Shown: positions 8,519 to 17,560, counted from the first letter of the stretch. The stretch: 64,000 nucleotides of DNA from Rhodococcus rhodnii (GCA_000720375.1 JOAA01000002.1:496001-560000); one strand, 5' to 3'. The notes: generated from the sequence alone by a model not told the origin. Made by a program: numbers and translations.

Positions 8519-9684
8519 TCGACAACGGGTTTGCGGCTGCCGACGACCTGACCGCGCGGATTCGTGCCGCGCGGACCGAACCTGGTGCCAGCACTCAGCT
8601 TGCCGCGTTGGCCCTGGCCGTGTCGGCGAATCTGCCTGTGCTGCTGTGGGGTGAGCCTGGGATCGGCAAGTCCGCGGGCATGCAGCAGCTCGCCGACGGA
8701 CTCGGCGTGCCGCTGGAGACTGTGATCGCCAGCGTGCACGAGCCGTCGGACTTCGCCGGTCTGCCGGTGGTCGGCGCGGACCCGGCGAACTCGGGCGTCA
8801 CGATGGCGCCGCCGGACTGGGCGCTCAGACTGGCCCGCGACGGCGCCGGGATCGTGTTCTTCGACGAGCTTTCCTCGGCACCGCCAGCGGTCCAGGCGGC
8901 CCTGCTCCGGGTGGTCCTCGAGCGTCAGGTCGGCAGTCTGCGGCTGCCCGAACCGGTCCGCGTGGTCGCCGCGGCCAACCCGCCGTCCAGCGCGGCAGAT
9001 GGGTGGCATCTGACCCCGCCGCTGGCCAATCGGTTCGTGCACCTGGACTGGACGTACGATCCCCGCGTTGTCGCGCGAGGCATGGCGGGTACGTGGCCTG
9101 AGCTGGCGATTCCGGTGGTCGACCGGAGCCGGATCGGTACCGCCGTGGCGAAGGCGCGCGGTGCGATCTCGGGCTTCCTGACCGCACGACCCGGTCTCGT
9201 GCACCACCTCCCGAAGGACGCCGAGGCACGCGGCCGCGCATGGCCGTCGCCGAGGACGTGGGAAATGGCGCTGAAACTGCTTGCCGTGGGATACGCCTGC
9301 GGTGCGGAACGGGAACCGTTGGCGACCGCGTTGGTCGGCACCGTAGGCGACGGGGCCGGCGTCGAATTCCTTTCCTACATGGAAGAACTCGACCTGCCGG
9401 ACCCGGACCGGGTGCTGGCCGATCCGGCGAAGTTCGCGCTGCCGGACCGGGGTGATCGGCAGCTGGCGTTCTTGACCGCGGTCGTGGCGGCCGTGCAAGG
9501 CAGGCTTACGCAGGAGCGGTGGGAGGCCGGCTGGGAGGTGTTGGCCAAAGCGGTGGACGCGGGTGTGCCCGATGTCGCGGCGCGGGCGGCCGGGGACCTC
9601 GCCGTGATGCGCAAACCCGAATGGCCGGTGCCCAGCGGCATCGAGGCATTCCTTGACCTGCTGGCAATGTCCGGCGCGCTGTGA
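8515..9684 (+). CDS. MoxR-type AAA+ ATPase
   Basis: About 390 residues. Walker A is GEPGIGKS (about residues 46-53), Walker B is GIVFFDELSSA, and sensor 1 lies in VVAAANPPSSAADGW, followed by LANRFVHLDW with the arginine of the MoxR/MCM clade. The C-terminal half is the helical lid. MoxR ATPases work with VWA-domain partners as chaperones that activate or insert cofactors in target proteins. Here the partner follows directly, overlapping by GTGA at 9681. The ATG at 8515 overlaps the upstream stop. Confidence 0.9.
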   Translation: MIDNGFAAADDLTARIRAARTEPGASTQLAALALAVSANLPVLLWGEPGIGKSAGMQQLADGLGVPLETVIASVHEPSDFAGLPVVGADPANSGVTMAPPDWALRLARDGAGIVFFDELSSAPPAVQAALLRVVLERQVGSLRLPEPVRVVAAANPPSSAADGWHLTPPLANRFVHLDWTYDPRVVARGMAGTWPELAIPVVDRSRIGTAVAKARGAISGFLTARPGLVHHLPKDAEARGRAWPSPRTWEMALKLLAVGYACGAEREPLATALVGTVGDGAGVEFLSYMEELDLPDPDRVLADPAKFALPDRGDRQLAFLTAVVAAVQGRLTQERWEAGWEVLAKAVDAGVPDVAARAAGDLAVMRKPEWPVPSGIEAFLDLLAMSGAL

Positions 9685-10838
9685 TGACGGAGCTCGACCG
9701 GACCAAACTGCTCGCGGCCAGGTTCAAGGCCGCGACGCAACGGCCGTATCTCGCCGCGGCGATGTACGCACTGTCCATTGTGCCCAGTGAACACGTGCCG
9801 ACAATGGGCGTGGACAAGTACTGGCGTTGCTATGTGTCGCCTGCCTTTGTGGCGCGCACACCGGTCGACCAGCTTGCCGGAGTGTGGATGCACGAGGTCG
9901 CGCATCTGCTGCGCGACCACCACGGCCGTGCCGCGAGACTGCCGATCAACGATCATCACCGGATCAATCTCGCGCAGGACTGCGAGATCAACGACGACCT
10001 GATCACGGACGGCATCGCCCTGCCGGAATTCCGGGTCGTGCCCAGCGACTTCGATCAGCCCAACGGCAGGCTGTTCGAGCAGTATCTGCCGCACGTGCCA
10101 AGAACACGGATGAGCCACGACTGCGGGTCAGGCGCACACGGTCACGCCGTGCCATGGGAAACCCCAGATGGCAATGGTGGAGTCAGTCCTGTTGAGGCAG
10201 AAGCGATCCGGCGGCAGACCGCGGAGGCCATACGGGCGCACGCCCGCGCTCAGGGAAATCTGCCCGCAGGGTGGAAGCGGTGGGCCGATCAGCTTTTGGA
10301 GCCCGTCGTCGACTGGCGGGTCGTGCTCGCGGGCGCGGTTCGTGAAGTGGTCGTATGGGCCAGCGGCGCCATGGACTACACCTATCGTCGCCCCTCTCGC
10401 CGGGCGGCGGCGATGCCTGGCGTGGTGTTACCTGGTCTGCGGCGTCCGCTGCCCAGGGTCGCGATCGTCATCGACACCTCGGGATCCATGGGCGAAGCGG
10501 AACTGAACACGGCATTGTCCGAAGTCACGGGTGTTCTGCGAGAGGTTGGCATCCGCGGCAACCGAGTCACCGTGCTCGCGTGCGATGCCGACGTGCACAC
10601 GGTCGCGCGTGTCACCAAAGCGGCCGACATCGAACTCGCGGGTGGTGGCGGAACCGATATGCGTGTGGGCATCCAGGCGGCGTTGTCCGCACCGGACCGG
10701 CCTCAAGTGATCATCGTGCTGACCGATGGATACACACCGTGGCCGGAGGAAATCCCGTCGTGCCGGGTGATCGCCGGGCTCGTCGGACAGGAGCAACCTG
10801 AACCGCCCGCGTGGATCGAGACGGTCCACATCCGCTGA
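9681..10838 (+). CDS. Metallopeptidase-like and VWA-domain protein (DUF2201 type)
   Basis: A two-domain protein of 385 residues. The N-terminal domain has the zinc motif HEVAH at about 71-75, within VWMHEVAHLLRDHHGR, and a downstream DCEINDD. The C-terminal VWA domain begins near 258 with AIVIDTSGSMGEAE, a complete MIDAS D-x-S-x-S, and continues to a TDG loop (LTDGYTPWPEE). The start is the GTG at 9681 overlapping the MoxR stop or the ATG three bases on. It is the expected partner of the ATPase. Whether the HExxH domain cleaves protein is not known for this family. Confidence 0.88.
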   Translation: MMTELDRTKLLAARFKAATQRPYLAAAMYALSIVPSEHVPTMGVDKYWRCYVSPAFVARTPVDQLAGVWMHEVAHLLRDHHGRAARLPINDHHRINLAQDCEINDDLITDGIALPEFRVVPSDFDQPNGRLFEQYLPHVPRTRMSHDCGSGAHGHAVPWETPDGNGGVSPVEAEAIRRQTAEAIRAHARAQGNLPAGWKRWADQLLEPVVDWRVVLAGAVREVVVWASGAMDYTYRRPSRRAAAMPGVVLPGLRRPLPRVAIVIDTSGSMGEAELNTALSEVTGVLREVGIRGNRVTVLACDADVHTVARVTKAADIELAGGGGTDMRVGIQAALSAPDRPQVIIVLTDGYTPWPEEIPSCRVIAGLVGQEQPEPPAWIETVHIR

Positions 10839-10841
10839 TCG

Positions 10842-12008
10842 TCAGCCGACCGCGACCTGCATTCCCCGCAGCTCGTAACCGGCGATGTCGTTCTTGAACG
10901 TGATTCGCGGCGCGTTGACCATCCGCACGCCGTCCTGCGAGAACAGTTTGTGCAGGAAGACGTCCGTCTCCAGGATGGCGATGTGCGAGCCGGGGCACTT
11001 GTGCGGACCGTCCCCAAAGGACAGACCGGTCGAGGCGCCACCCGCCCCCATGGATCGACCAGGGCACAGCGAAAGTGGCTGCTCGCCGACGGTTTCGGTG
11101 TCCAAGTTGGCGTGATCGATCTGGATCCGGACAACGGCGCCGGACGGCACGACCTCCGATCCCACGGTGATCTCGTTGGTGGTCCGGCGCTTCAGGTGCC
11201 CGAGCACCGGTTCGAGGCGCAGCACCTCGTGCAGCATCAGCAGTCGTTCCGGCTCGGCCGCGGCCAGGTATTTGGCGCGCAGTTCGTCATCGGTGAACAT
11301 GTGCCAGGCGGCCATTACGATGAATTCGCGCGTGGTGACCATGCCCGCCGCCGCGAATGTCAAACATTCGCCAAGAATCTCGGCAGCTGTACAACCTTCG
11401 TCGAGCAGGTGCGAGATCAGATCATCCTGCCGTTGTGCCTGCCGGACTTTCACCGCCGGCCGAACGTCCGCGAGATAGATGTTCCCCCAGCCGCGCAACT
11501 GGCGGTAAGCCCAGTAAAGCCCGCTCAGGCTGGTGAAACCGGGTGAGCCGAACTTCTCAGGGAAGAAATAGTCGAGCCGTTTCTTGATCCCCGGCTTGCT
11601 CTCGGTCAGGCCGATCACCGCGGACGCCACGTCGACGGCCAGCTGGAAGCTCAAGTCGGCCAGGTGGACCGGTCCACCCTTGCGTAACACCGCGATCAGT
11701 TGCTCCGCCGCACGTTCCATCACCGGGCGGTACGCCTCGTCAACGCGCCGTGGCGTGAAGAACTTGGCCGTCTGTTTGCGGTGCTCACGGTGTTCAGGGC
11801 CGTCGCGGTAGAGCACGGGACGCCGGATCTTCTCCGGAAAACTCTCCACGGTCTCCACGCCCAGGCCTGCTTGGACAGTGTCGTGTTCGCGCAGAAACGC
11901 GCGTCCCTCGGCGTATCCGTTGATTTGCCATGTCCCGTCTGGGTTGCGCTGAACGGGACATGCCGCCGGAGGCATGCCTCTGTCCACCTTGCGCGCGTTC
12001 GCAGCCAC
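10842..12008 (-). CDS. Cytochrome P450
   Basis: About 388 residues with the P450 hallmarks: I-helix AAAGMVTTREF with the oxygen-activating Thr, the K-helix pair EVLR, and the haem loop FGDGPHKCPGSH whose Cys (about residue 337) is the iron ligand. The GTG at 12008 follows AGGAGAGGGAG and is preferred to the earlier in-frame starts at 12044. It is a soluble bacterial class needing a ferredoxin; none is nearby. It ends 3 bp from the convergent VWA gene and shares its promoter region with the divergent methyltransferase. Substrate unknown. Confidence 0.9.
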   Translation of the reverse strand: MAANARKVDRGMPPAACPVQRNPDGTWQINGYAEGRAFLREHDTVQAGLGVETVESFPEKIRRPVLYRDGPEHREHRKQTAKFFTPRRVDEAYRPVMERAAEQLIAVLRKGGPVHLADLSFQLAVDVASAVIGLTESKPGIKKRLDYFFPEKFGSPGFTSLSGLYWAYRQLRGWGNIYLADVRPAVKVRQAQRQDDLISHLLDEGCTAAEILGECLTFAAAGMVTTREFIVMAAWHMFTDDELRAKYLAAAEPERLLMLHEVLRLEPVLGHLKRRTTNEITVGSEVVPSGAVVRIQIDHANLDTETVGEQPLSLCPGRSMGAGGASTGLSFGDGPHKCPGSHIAILETDVFLHKLFSQDGVRMVNAPRITFKNDIAGYELRGMQVAVG

Positions 12009-12029
12009 AGCTCTCCCTCTCCTGCGATG

Positions 12030-12047
12030 ACAATGAATCATCATTGT
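12030..12047. promoter_or_regulatory. Inverted repeat ACAATGA-ATCA-TCATTGT in the P450/methyltransferase divergent region
   Basis: A perfect 7-bp palindrome with a 4-base centre, much richer in A and T than its surroundings, 22 bp upstream of the P450 start and 57 bp upstream of the methyltransferase start. Size and place fit a dimeric repressor site controlling both genes. No regulator gene adjoins it. Confidence 0.5.
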
Positions 12048-12103
12048 TCGAGTTATGGCGATTCGTAAGCCGCCGTATGTGTAAACCGATACGCTGTCCG
12101 GCC

Positions 12104-12748
12104 GTGACCGAACCCGCTTTCCTAGAAGCGATCCGCTCCTCCTACGACACCGTCGCCGAGGACTACGCCAAGCTTGTGACCACGCTGTTCGCCCAGGAGC
12201 CGTTGGGCCGTGCGATGTTGTCCGCGTTCGCCGAGATCGTGCACGCCGGTGGCGGTGGGCTGGTCGCCGACGTCGGATGTGGACCGGGCCACGTCACCGA
12301 ACACCTTGCCGCGCTCGGCTTGGACGCGTTCGGTATCGACCTGTCGCCACGGATGGTCGAGATCGCCGGGCGGACCTATCCGGAACGGCGTTTCGAGGTC
12401 GGGTCGATGACGGCGTTGGATCTGCCGGACGGGCAGCTCGCGGGCATCGTCGCGTGGTGGTCGATCTTGCACACACCTCCGGAGAGCTTGCCAGTGGTGT
12501 TCGCGGAGTTCTACCGCACCCTTGCGCCCGGCGGGCACCTGGTTCTCGGCTTCCACGTCGGTGACGAGCACCTACGCCCGGAGACGTCCTATGGTCACCC
12601 GGTTTCGTACGACGCATATCTGCTGCAACCGGACCTGGTCGAGAAGCTGCTGACCGAAGCCGGGTTCGCGGTCACCGCCCGATTGCACGCCGATGGCCAG
12701 AAGTGGCCACAAGCGTGCCTGCTCGCGCACACCTACGCGGAGGACTGA
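12104..12748 (+). CDS. Class I SAM-dependent methyltransferase
   Basis: About 214 residues with the Rossmann methyltransferase order: motif I VADVGCGPGHVTEHLAALG, the acidic end of strand 2 (FGIDLSP), motif III region GSMTALDLPDGQLAGIVAWW, and post-motif LAPGGHLVLGFHV. The GTG at 12104 gives the normal family start; an ATG at 12077 would add nine residues. Neither has a ribosome site, but a TACGCT hexamer about 12 bp upstream of the GTG could be a -10 box for a leaderless transcript. Acceptor unknown. Confidence 0.85.
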   Translation: MTEPAFLEAIRSSYDTVAEDYAKLVTTLFAQEPLGRAMLSAFAEIVHAGGGGLVADVGCGPGHVTEHLAALGLDAFGIDLSPRMVEIAGRTYPERRFEVGSMTALDLPDGQLAGIVAWWSILHTPPESLPVVFAEFYRTLAPGGHLVLGFHVGDEHLRPETSYGHPVSYDAYLLQPDLVEKLLTEAGFAVTARLHADGQKWPQACLLAHTYAED

Positions 12749-12761
12749 GTCCACAAAGGAC

Positions 12762-13313
12762 CTAGTCTTCGCCTGCCCGCCTGAGCATGTCGGTCAGCAA
12801 CTCGCTGGTGGTGTTCTTCGGCTTCATCTCGGCAACGGACAACGACGTCTCGGTGCGCTGGATGCCCTCGATCTGCCAGACGCCGTTGATCAGCAGTTCC
12901 CGTAGGTGTGTGTGGTCACGCACGCGTACCCGGACGAGCATGTCGACGTTGCCGGTCACCAGCAGGACCTCTTCGACCTCGGGCAACTCCGCGAGCGCCG
13001 ACATGATCGGGCCCTGTTCGTAGCCTTGGCCTGCGGTCACGGTGAGGTAGGCGATCGTCGGGTAGCCGAGCGTGCTCCAGTTCAGGCGGATGCCGTAGCC
13101 CTCGATGACGCCCAGCCGCTGCAGTCGTGCGATGCGGTCGGCGACCGCTGGCGCGGACATGCCAAGTTCGCGTGCGAGGCTGCGCTGTGACGTCCGGGCA
13201 TCCTGGCTGAGCAGAAGCAGAAGCTGCAGGTCAGTGGTGTCCAGTGGGACCGGGTCGGACGGCGCCGAGGTGTGGTCGGCGATGGCGCCGAGTGGCTTGA
13301 TCCAGTCAGTCAC
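12762..13313 (-). CDS. Lrp/AsnC family transcriptional regulator
   Basis: About 183 residues: an extra 25-residue lead, then the AsnC-type HTH (LDTTDLQLLLLLSQDARTSQ, then LARELGMSAPAVADRIARLQ) and the C-terminal RAM ligand-binding domain (LVTGNVDMLVRVRVRDHTHL). The GTG at 13313 lies behind AAGGGGA. Lrp proteins sense amino acids and usually control the divergent gene, here the PLP aminotransferase at 13415, across a 101-bp shared promoter region. Confidence 0.9.
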   Translation of the reverse strand: MTDWIKPLGAIADHTSAPSDPVPLDTTDLQLLLLLSQDARTSQRSLARELGMSAPAVADRIARLQRLGVIEGYGIRLNWSTLGYPTIAYLTVTAGQGYEQGPIMSALAELPEVEEVLLVTGNVDMLVRVRVRDHTHLRELLINGVWQIEGIQRTETSLSVAEMKPKNTTSELLTDMLRRAGED

Positions 13314-13414
13314 TCGGAATCCCCTTGTCATTCGTCAGGCGTCTAGCCATGCTGAGTATAGACATGTAAGGCTCGATGCCGGAGTCGCCTGGCATATGTA
13401 ATAGGAGGTGGGTC

Positions 13415-14584
13415 GTGATCGACTTCGAGACTCGGTTGGCCGCCCGGTCCCGAAACTCCTCCGGCGCGATCAGCGGCATCCTGGCGCTGGCCAATGCCAG
13501 CGGGGTGATCAACTTCTCCGGTGGGTTTCCCGAGCCGTCCCTGTTCCCGACGCAGCTGCTCGGCGACATCGCGACCAGGCTGATCGCGCAGGACGCGGCG
13601 GTGGCGCTGCAGTACGCGCCGAGCGAGGGCATCGAAAGCGTCCGCGACGCGATCGCCGGGTATCTCAAGCAGACCGAGGACAGGCGTCCGGCGGACAACG
13701 AGCTGATGATCACCAGCGGCGGGATCGACGCGGTCACGTTGCTCGCCAAAAGCATGCTCGACCCCGGCGACCTCGTGGTGGTCGAAGAGCCGAGCTACCT
13801 CGGCGCGGTCTCCGGGTTCGCCGCGTTCAGCCCGCGGCTGCGGGGTGTGCGGATCGACGACGAAGGCCTCGACGCCGCCGAACTGGCCACCGTGGTGGCA
13901 GGCGATGTGCCGAAGCTGATCTACACGATCCCCGACTACCAGAACCCCAGCGGCCGGTCGATGTCCGTGCGCCGCCGTCACGAACTGATAGATCTGTGCC
14001 GGCAGCACGGCATCCTGATCGTGGAGGACGTCGCCTACCGGCAGCTCGGTTTCGCCGGGCAGACGCGGCCGAGCCTGTGGTCGCTGGCGCCGGACGTGGT
14101 GGTGCAGATCGGCACGTTCTCCAAGACCTTCTTCCCAGGTGTCCGGCTCGGCTGGGCGACCGGGCCGGTCCCGGTGGTCAGGGAACTCGTTGTCGCCAAA
14201 CAGAACTCCGACCAGTGCGCGGGCGCGCTCGGGCAGCGGATGCTCGAGGAGTATCTCCGCGCGGGTTACTTCGACGTGCACCTTCCCGTCGCCCGAGAGC
14301 TTTACCGAAAGCGCGGTACGGCAACCACATCCGCACTCGCCGCGCACATGAATGGACGGGCCAGTTGGACAGAACCGGAAGGCGGTTTCTTTACGTGGTT
14401 GCACGTGCCCGGCGTGAACACGACGACACTTTCGCGAAACACGGACGTCGCGTTCGTTCCTGGCGCCGGCTTCTTCGCCGAACGCGCTGACACCGAACAT
14501 CTGCGGCTGTCCTTCAGCCGGATCGCGGAGCACGAAATCGAACCCGGCATCGCGCGGCTCGCCGCCGCCATCCGCGCGCAGTGA
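13415..14584 (+). CDS. PLP-dependent aminotransferase, class I/II (2-aminoadipate/LysN-like)
   Basis: About 389 residues. The GTG at 13415 follows a strong AGGAGGT. Markers are the PLP phosphate and ring region (ITSGGIDAVTLLAKSMLDPG), the NP pair in IPDYQNPSGRSMS, the Asp-Tyr region VEDVAYRQLGF and the Schiff-base Lys in GTFSKTFFPGVRLGW. The fold is that of MocR-type C-terminal domains, but without the GntR DNA-binding part, so it is an enzyme. Divergent from the Lrp regulator, it probably degrades or makes an amino acid sensed by that regulator. Confidence 0.9.
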   Translation: MIDFETRLAARSRNSSGAISGILALANASGVINFSGGFPEPSLFPTQLLGDIATRLIAQDAAVALQYAPSEGIESVRDAIAGYLKQTEDRRPADNELMITSGGIDAVTLLAKSMLDPGDLVVVEEPSYLGAVSGFAAFSPRLRGVRIDDEGLDAAELATVVAGDVPKLIYTIPDYQNPSGRSMSVRRRHELIDLCRQHGILIVEDVAYRQLGFAGQTRPSLWSLAPDVVVQIGTFSKTFFPGVRLGWATGPVPVVRELVVAKQNSDQCAGALGQRMLEEYLRAGYFDVHLPVARELYRKRGTATTSALAAHMNGRASWTEPEGGFFTWLHVPGVNTTTLSRNTDVAFVPGAGFFAERADTEHLRLSFSRIAEHEIEPGIARLAAAIRAQ

Positions 14585-14858
14585 CCATCTGTGATCTCAC
14601 GGCGACCGCAACGAAACTTATTGCATAGTTGTTTCAGTCGTTCCTGTGTCACGCGCTCGCGGTTAACGCATTGTTCGGTTGCTCCGTTCAGGGTCTTTGC
14701 TCGCACATTCAGTGACGACTGTTCAAGTGCGCCCTATGGTTGATGGCCTAACCTCGTAGCGGCCCAACTGGGGAACGCGTCGCGTGGCGGCCGGGATCGG
14801 GGACGGGATGTGCGATCTCTGCTGATGAGGCACGTGAAGCACGGACGAGGGGGACAGG

Positions 14859-15404
14859 GTGACCGAAACATGGGGTGGCGACGAGGAGTCATTGCCGGGG
14901 AAGCAGAATTCGTTTGCCGCCGAGGATGTCGTCCTCGTGCCGGTCGATTCACTGCTGCCGGCTGATGCGCCGCGATTGTCCGGGGAGGGCGATGCGCATG
15001 TTCGACTGCTCGCCGAATCGGAAGCGATATTACCGCCGATTGTCGTGCACCGCTCGACGATGCGAGTCATCGACGGAATGCATCGACTGTACGCCGCCGT
15101 TCTTCGCGGGCAGAAAAATGTAGAGGTACGCTTTTTCGAGGGCGACGAAAGCGACGCCTTGCGGATGCAGACAATGGGGGACCGCGCCGAGGCGTTGCAG
15201 CAACTACGGCAGGACCCGTCCTTGCGTTTCAACGAAGCCGGCCGCGCACTGCTGCGCTGGTTGGATTCCCAGCCTGTCGGGCCGCCCGATCTGGAACGGG
15301 CCATCGAGAACGTGCCCGCACACTGCGCGGAGATCATGGTGCGGCTTGCCCGCGGAAACGCCGAGGCTTGGCGCGAGTTAGCGGAACAACTCGAACGAAG
15401 GTGA
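14859..15404 (+). CDS. Short StrR-like ParB-domain protein lacking the HTH
   Basis: 181 residues from the GTG at 14859 behind GAGGGGGAC. The N-terminal half is the ParB/sulfiredoxin-like domain of StrR-type regulators (LPPIVVHRSTMRVIDGMHRL, then AAVLRG and VEVRFFEGDES). In known StrR-type proteins an HTH block of over 100 residues follows. Here the domain joins almost at once to sequence resembling the family's C-terminal segment (LRQDPSLRFNEAGRALLRWL, then VPAHCAEIMVRLARGNAEAW). The protein may therefore modulate rather than bind DNA. The 274 bp upstream hold no gene. Confidence 0.75.
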   Translation: MTETWGGDEESLPGKQNSFAAEDVVLVPVDSLLPADAPRLSGEGDAHVRLLAESEAILPPIVVHRSTMRVIDGMHRLYAAVLRGQKNVEVRFFEGDESDALRMQTMGDRAEALQQLRQDPSLRFNEAGRALLRWLDSQPVGPPDLERAIENVPAHCAEIMVRLARGNAEAWRELAEQLERR

Positions 15405-15411
15405 ACCCGCG

Positions 15412-17427
15412 TCATTCGGGCTGGTTCCCGCTCTTGTGGCCGACGTGGTACGGGCTGGTCACGCCTTCGTAGGCCAGGTGCATCACCATGCCGTTGCGCG
15501 CGTGTTCGAGGTTGTGGCAGTGGTCCATCCACACGCCCGGGTTGTCCGCGACGAACGCTATCTCGAAGATCTCGCCCGGCCGGACGTCCAATGTGTCCGT
15601 CCACCATGGACTTCCGGTCGACGGGACACCGTTGCGGGACAGCACGAGCGCGTGATGGCCGTGCAGGTGCATCGGATGCACCTCGTGGCTGCGGTTGATC
15701 AGCGTGGTCTGGATGACCTCGTTCTCGCGGACCATCAACGTCGGTGTGTCCGGGAACTGGGTGCCGTTGATCATCGGCAGCAGGCCGAACACGCCGTCGT
15801 GGAAGTTCAGGCCGTCATCCATGATCAGCTTGAACCGCCGGTCGAAGTTGGTACCCGCATTGATCTTCGTTGTCGTCGGCGTGCCGTAGGACAGTGGGTC
15901 GAACGCGGGTGGTTCCTCGGGCAGCGCGGGCACCGGTCCACCGTCGTTCGGTTCGAGCAACAGACCGGCGTCCGGCGCGTTCAGGTCAGCCAGCCGGACC
16001 GGGCCGTCGGGCATGGTGAACGAGAGGTCGTACCGGCCGCCGTTGGCCAGTTCCATCAGGGTGTCATGCAATTCGGTCGGTCCGTTCACGGGCGTCCCGT
16101 CGATCGCGGTGACCCGGAATGGTGTGCCGCTCAGCACGAACTGGGTGGAAATGATGTCATCGGCAGGGTTGACACCCGTGTTCGTCAGCCGGATCAGTAC
16201 TGGAGTGCCCGGCTTGATCCGCTTGCGCTCCAACGTGTCCTTGGTGCCGAAGGCGGAGACCTGCTCGTCTCCGACGTGCCATACGTGCGACATCACGGCG
16301 ATGTCCTCGACAGCCGGCTTGTCCCGCGGCTCGACGATGAGAGAACCGAACAGACCCTTCACGACGGCCTCGGATGATGCCTGGTGCGTGTGGTACCAGA
16401 ACGAACCCACCTGCTCCGCGCGGAACCGATAGGTGTGGCTGCCGCCGTTCGGCACGGCGTCCTGCGTCAGGCCCGCGACGCCGTCTTCCGCGTTCGGAAC
16501 GTCGAGACCGTGCCAGTGCAGGGTGACGTTGACGTCCGGCAGTTTGTTGATCAGCTTGATCTCGACGAGGTCGCCTTCCTTGACCCGAATTTCCGGTCCA
16601 GGTGTGCCACCGTTGTAGGTCCAGCCGTCCAGCGTCCTGCCGGACGACAGTTGGATCTTCGCCGCCTCCGCGGTGACCGTGAACGTCTTGTCCGGGGCCA
16701 GATCCCGTGGTCCGGTCAGGGTGTCCACACTCGTGCGCGCGGAGTGCGAAGTGGGCAGTCCGCCGCCGTAATCGACCAGGTTGTGGTCCATCATGCTCAT
16801 GTGATCGGGCAGGCGACTGGCCGACAACCCGTAGATAATGCTGCCGGTGATCAAACCGATGATCGCGACGAAACCAGCGACTGCCGTCAGGACACGTGCC
16901 CGCATGCTGCGTGTGACCGCCTTACGCCGGAACTGACGCAGCCACAGCAAGGCGGTCACCAGCACGAGAGGACCGCCGTGCGTGAGCAGGTCATCGAAAT
17001 GCGGCGGGACCGGGCGGGACACGAACCCCACCCACACGGTCAGCAACCCACCGACCGCCATTACCTGCGCGGGCACGACCAGCTTCGGATCAAGACGGTC
17101 CACATCAGACCCGCCGACGATCCGGCGCAGGCGCGGCATCGACCAAATCACCACGGCCACCAGCGGCAGGGTGACCAGTGGCAGCGAGACCCAGACGCGG
17201 TTCTCCGCGAAGTCCCAGCCGTACGTCCACAACCAGCCGATGCTGGCCAGCCGCAGCACGAACAGACCGAACCCCACTCGGATCCACGCGAGGATCCGGC
17301 GCGCCGAGCGCTGCGCGTCAAGCGGTGACAGATTGGCCAATTGGCCGATTCGATAGCCGATGAACCAATAGACCAGGAACAGGAGAGCGGCAACGGTGGT
17401 ATCCGCGTTCTCCAGCGGCTCGAACAT
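15412..17427 (-). CDS. Membrane-anchored multicopper oxidase
   Basis: 671 residues. The first ~215 form a membrane domain with about six helices. The rest is an extracytoplasmic three-cupredoxin oxidase with all copper motifs: HWHGLD, FWYHTHQ, HPMHLHGHH and the type-1 site HCHNLEHARNGM. The axial Met in the last motif predicts a moderate-potential laccase- or metallo-oxidase-like enzyme. N-terminal membrane domains on such oxidases are known in actinobacteria and may link them to copper handling. Its promoter region is shared with the CPBP protease and carries two palindromes. Confidence 0.9.
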   Translation of the reverse strand: MFEPLENADTTVAALLFLVYWFIGYRIGQLANLSPLDAQRSARRILAWIRVGFGLFVLRLASIGWLWTYGWDFAENRVWVSLPLVTLPLVAVVIWSMPRLRRIVGGSDVDRLDPKLVVPAQVMAVGGLLTVWVGFVSRPVPPHFDDLLTHGGPLVLVTALLWLRQFRRKAVTRSMRARVLTAVAGFVAIIGLITGSIIYGLSASRLPDHMSMMDHNLVDYGGGLPTSHSARTSVDTLTGPRDLAPDKTFTVTAEAAKIQLSSGRTLDGWTYNGGTPGPEIRVKEGDLVEIKLINKLPDVNVTLHWHGLDVPNAEDGVAGLTQDAVPNGGSHTYRFRAEQVGSFWYHTHQASSEAVVKGLFGSLIVEPRDKPAVEDIAVMSHVWHVGDEQVSAFGTKDTLERKRIKPGTPVLIRLTNTGVNPADDIISTQFVLSGTPFRVTAIDGTPVNGPTELHDTLMELANGGRYDLSFTMPDGPVRLADLNAPDAGLLLEPNDGGPVPALPEEPPAFDPLSYGTPTTTKINAGTNFDRRFKLIMDDGLNFHDGVFGLLPMINGTQFPDTPTLMVRENEVIQTTLINRSHEVHPMHLHGHHALVLSRNGVPSTGSPWWTDTLDVRPGEIFEIAFVADNPGVWMDHCHNLEHARNGMVMHLAYEGVTSPYHVGHKSGNQPE

Positions 17428-17510
17428 GACGGTGTTCCCCCAGGAATCGATGGTCCTGTCAAGTTAGGACGCACGGGGCGAACGGGAATCCGTTTGTGAC
17501 CGTCAGTCGG

Positions 17511-17560
17511 GTACGGCAGTTGCCGTATTTACCTGACCGGGTGTACGGCAGTTGGCGTAT
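17511..17560. promoter_or_regulatory. Twin palindromic operators TACGGC-AGTT-GCCGTA
   Basis: GTACGGCAGTTGCCGTAT at 17511-17528 and GTACGGCAGTTGGCGTAT at 17543-17560 differ by one base and start 32 bp apart, three helical turns. The first contains a perfect 6-4-6 palindrome, the second has one mismatch. They lie between the leftward multicopper oxidase (start 17427) and the rightward CPBP gene (start 17601), so a dimeric repressor could act on both. No regulator gene is adjacent apart from the two-component system downstream. Confidence 0.65.

Noticed and set aside
15370..15410. TGAACC near 15391 as another SigL-type promoter
   Set aside because: No CGTGT-like -10 follows at 15-17 bases, and the next gene is convergent.
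15436..17328. Plus-strand frames opposite the multicopper oxidase
   Set aside because: They mirror a gene with complete copper motifs on the minus strand and show no domain of their own.
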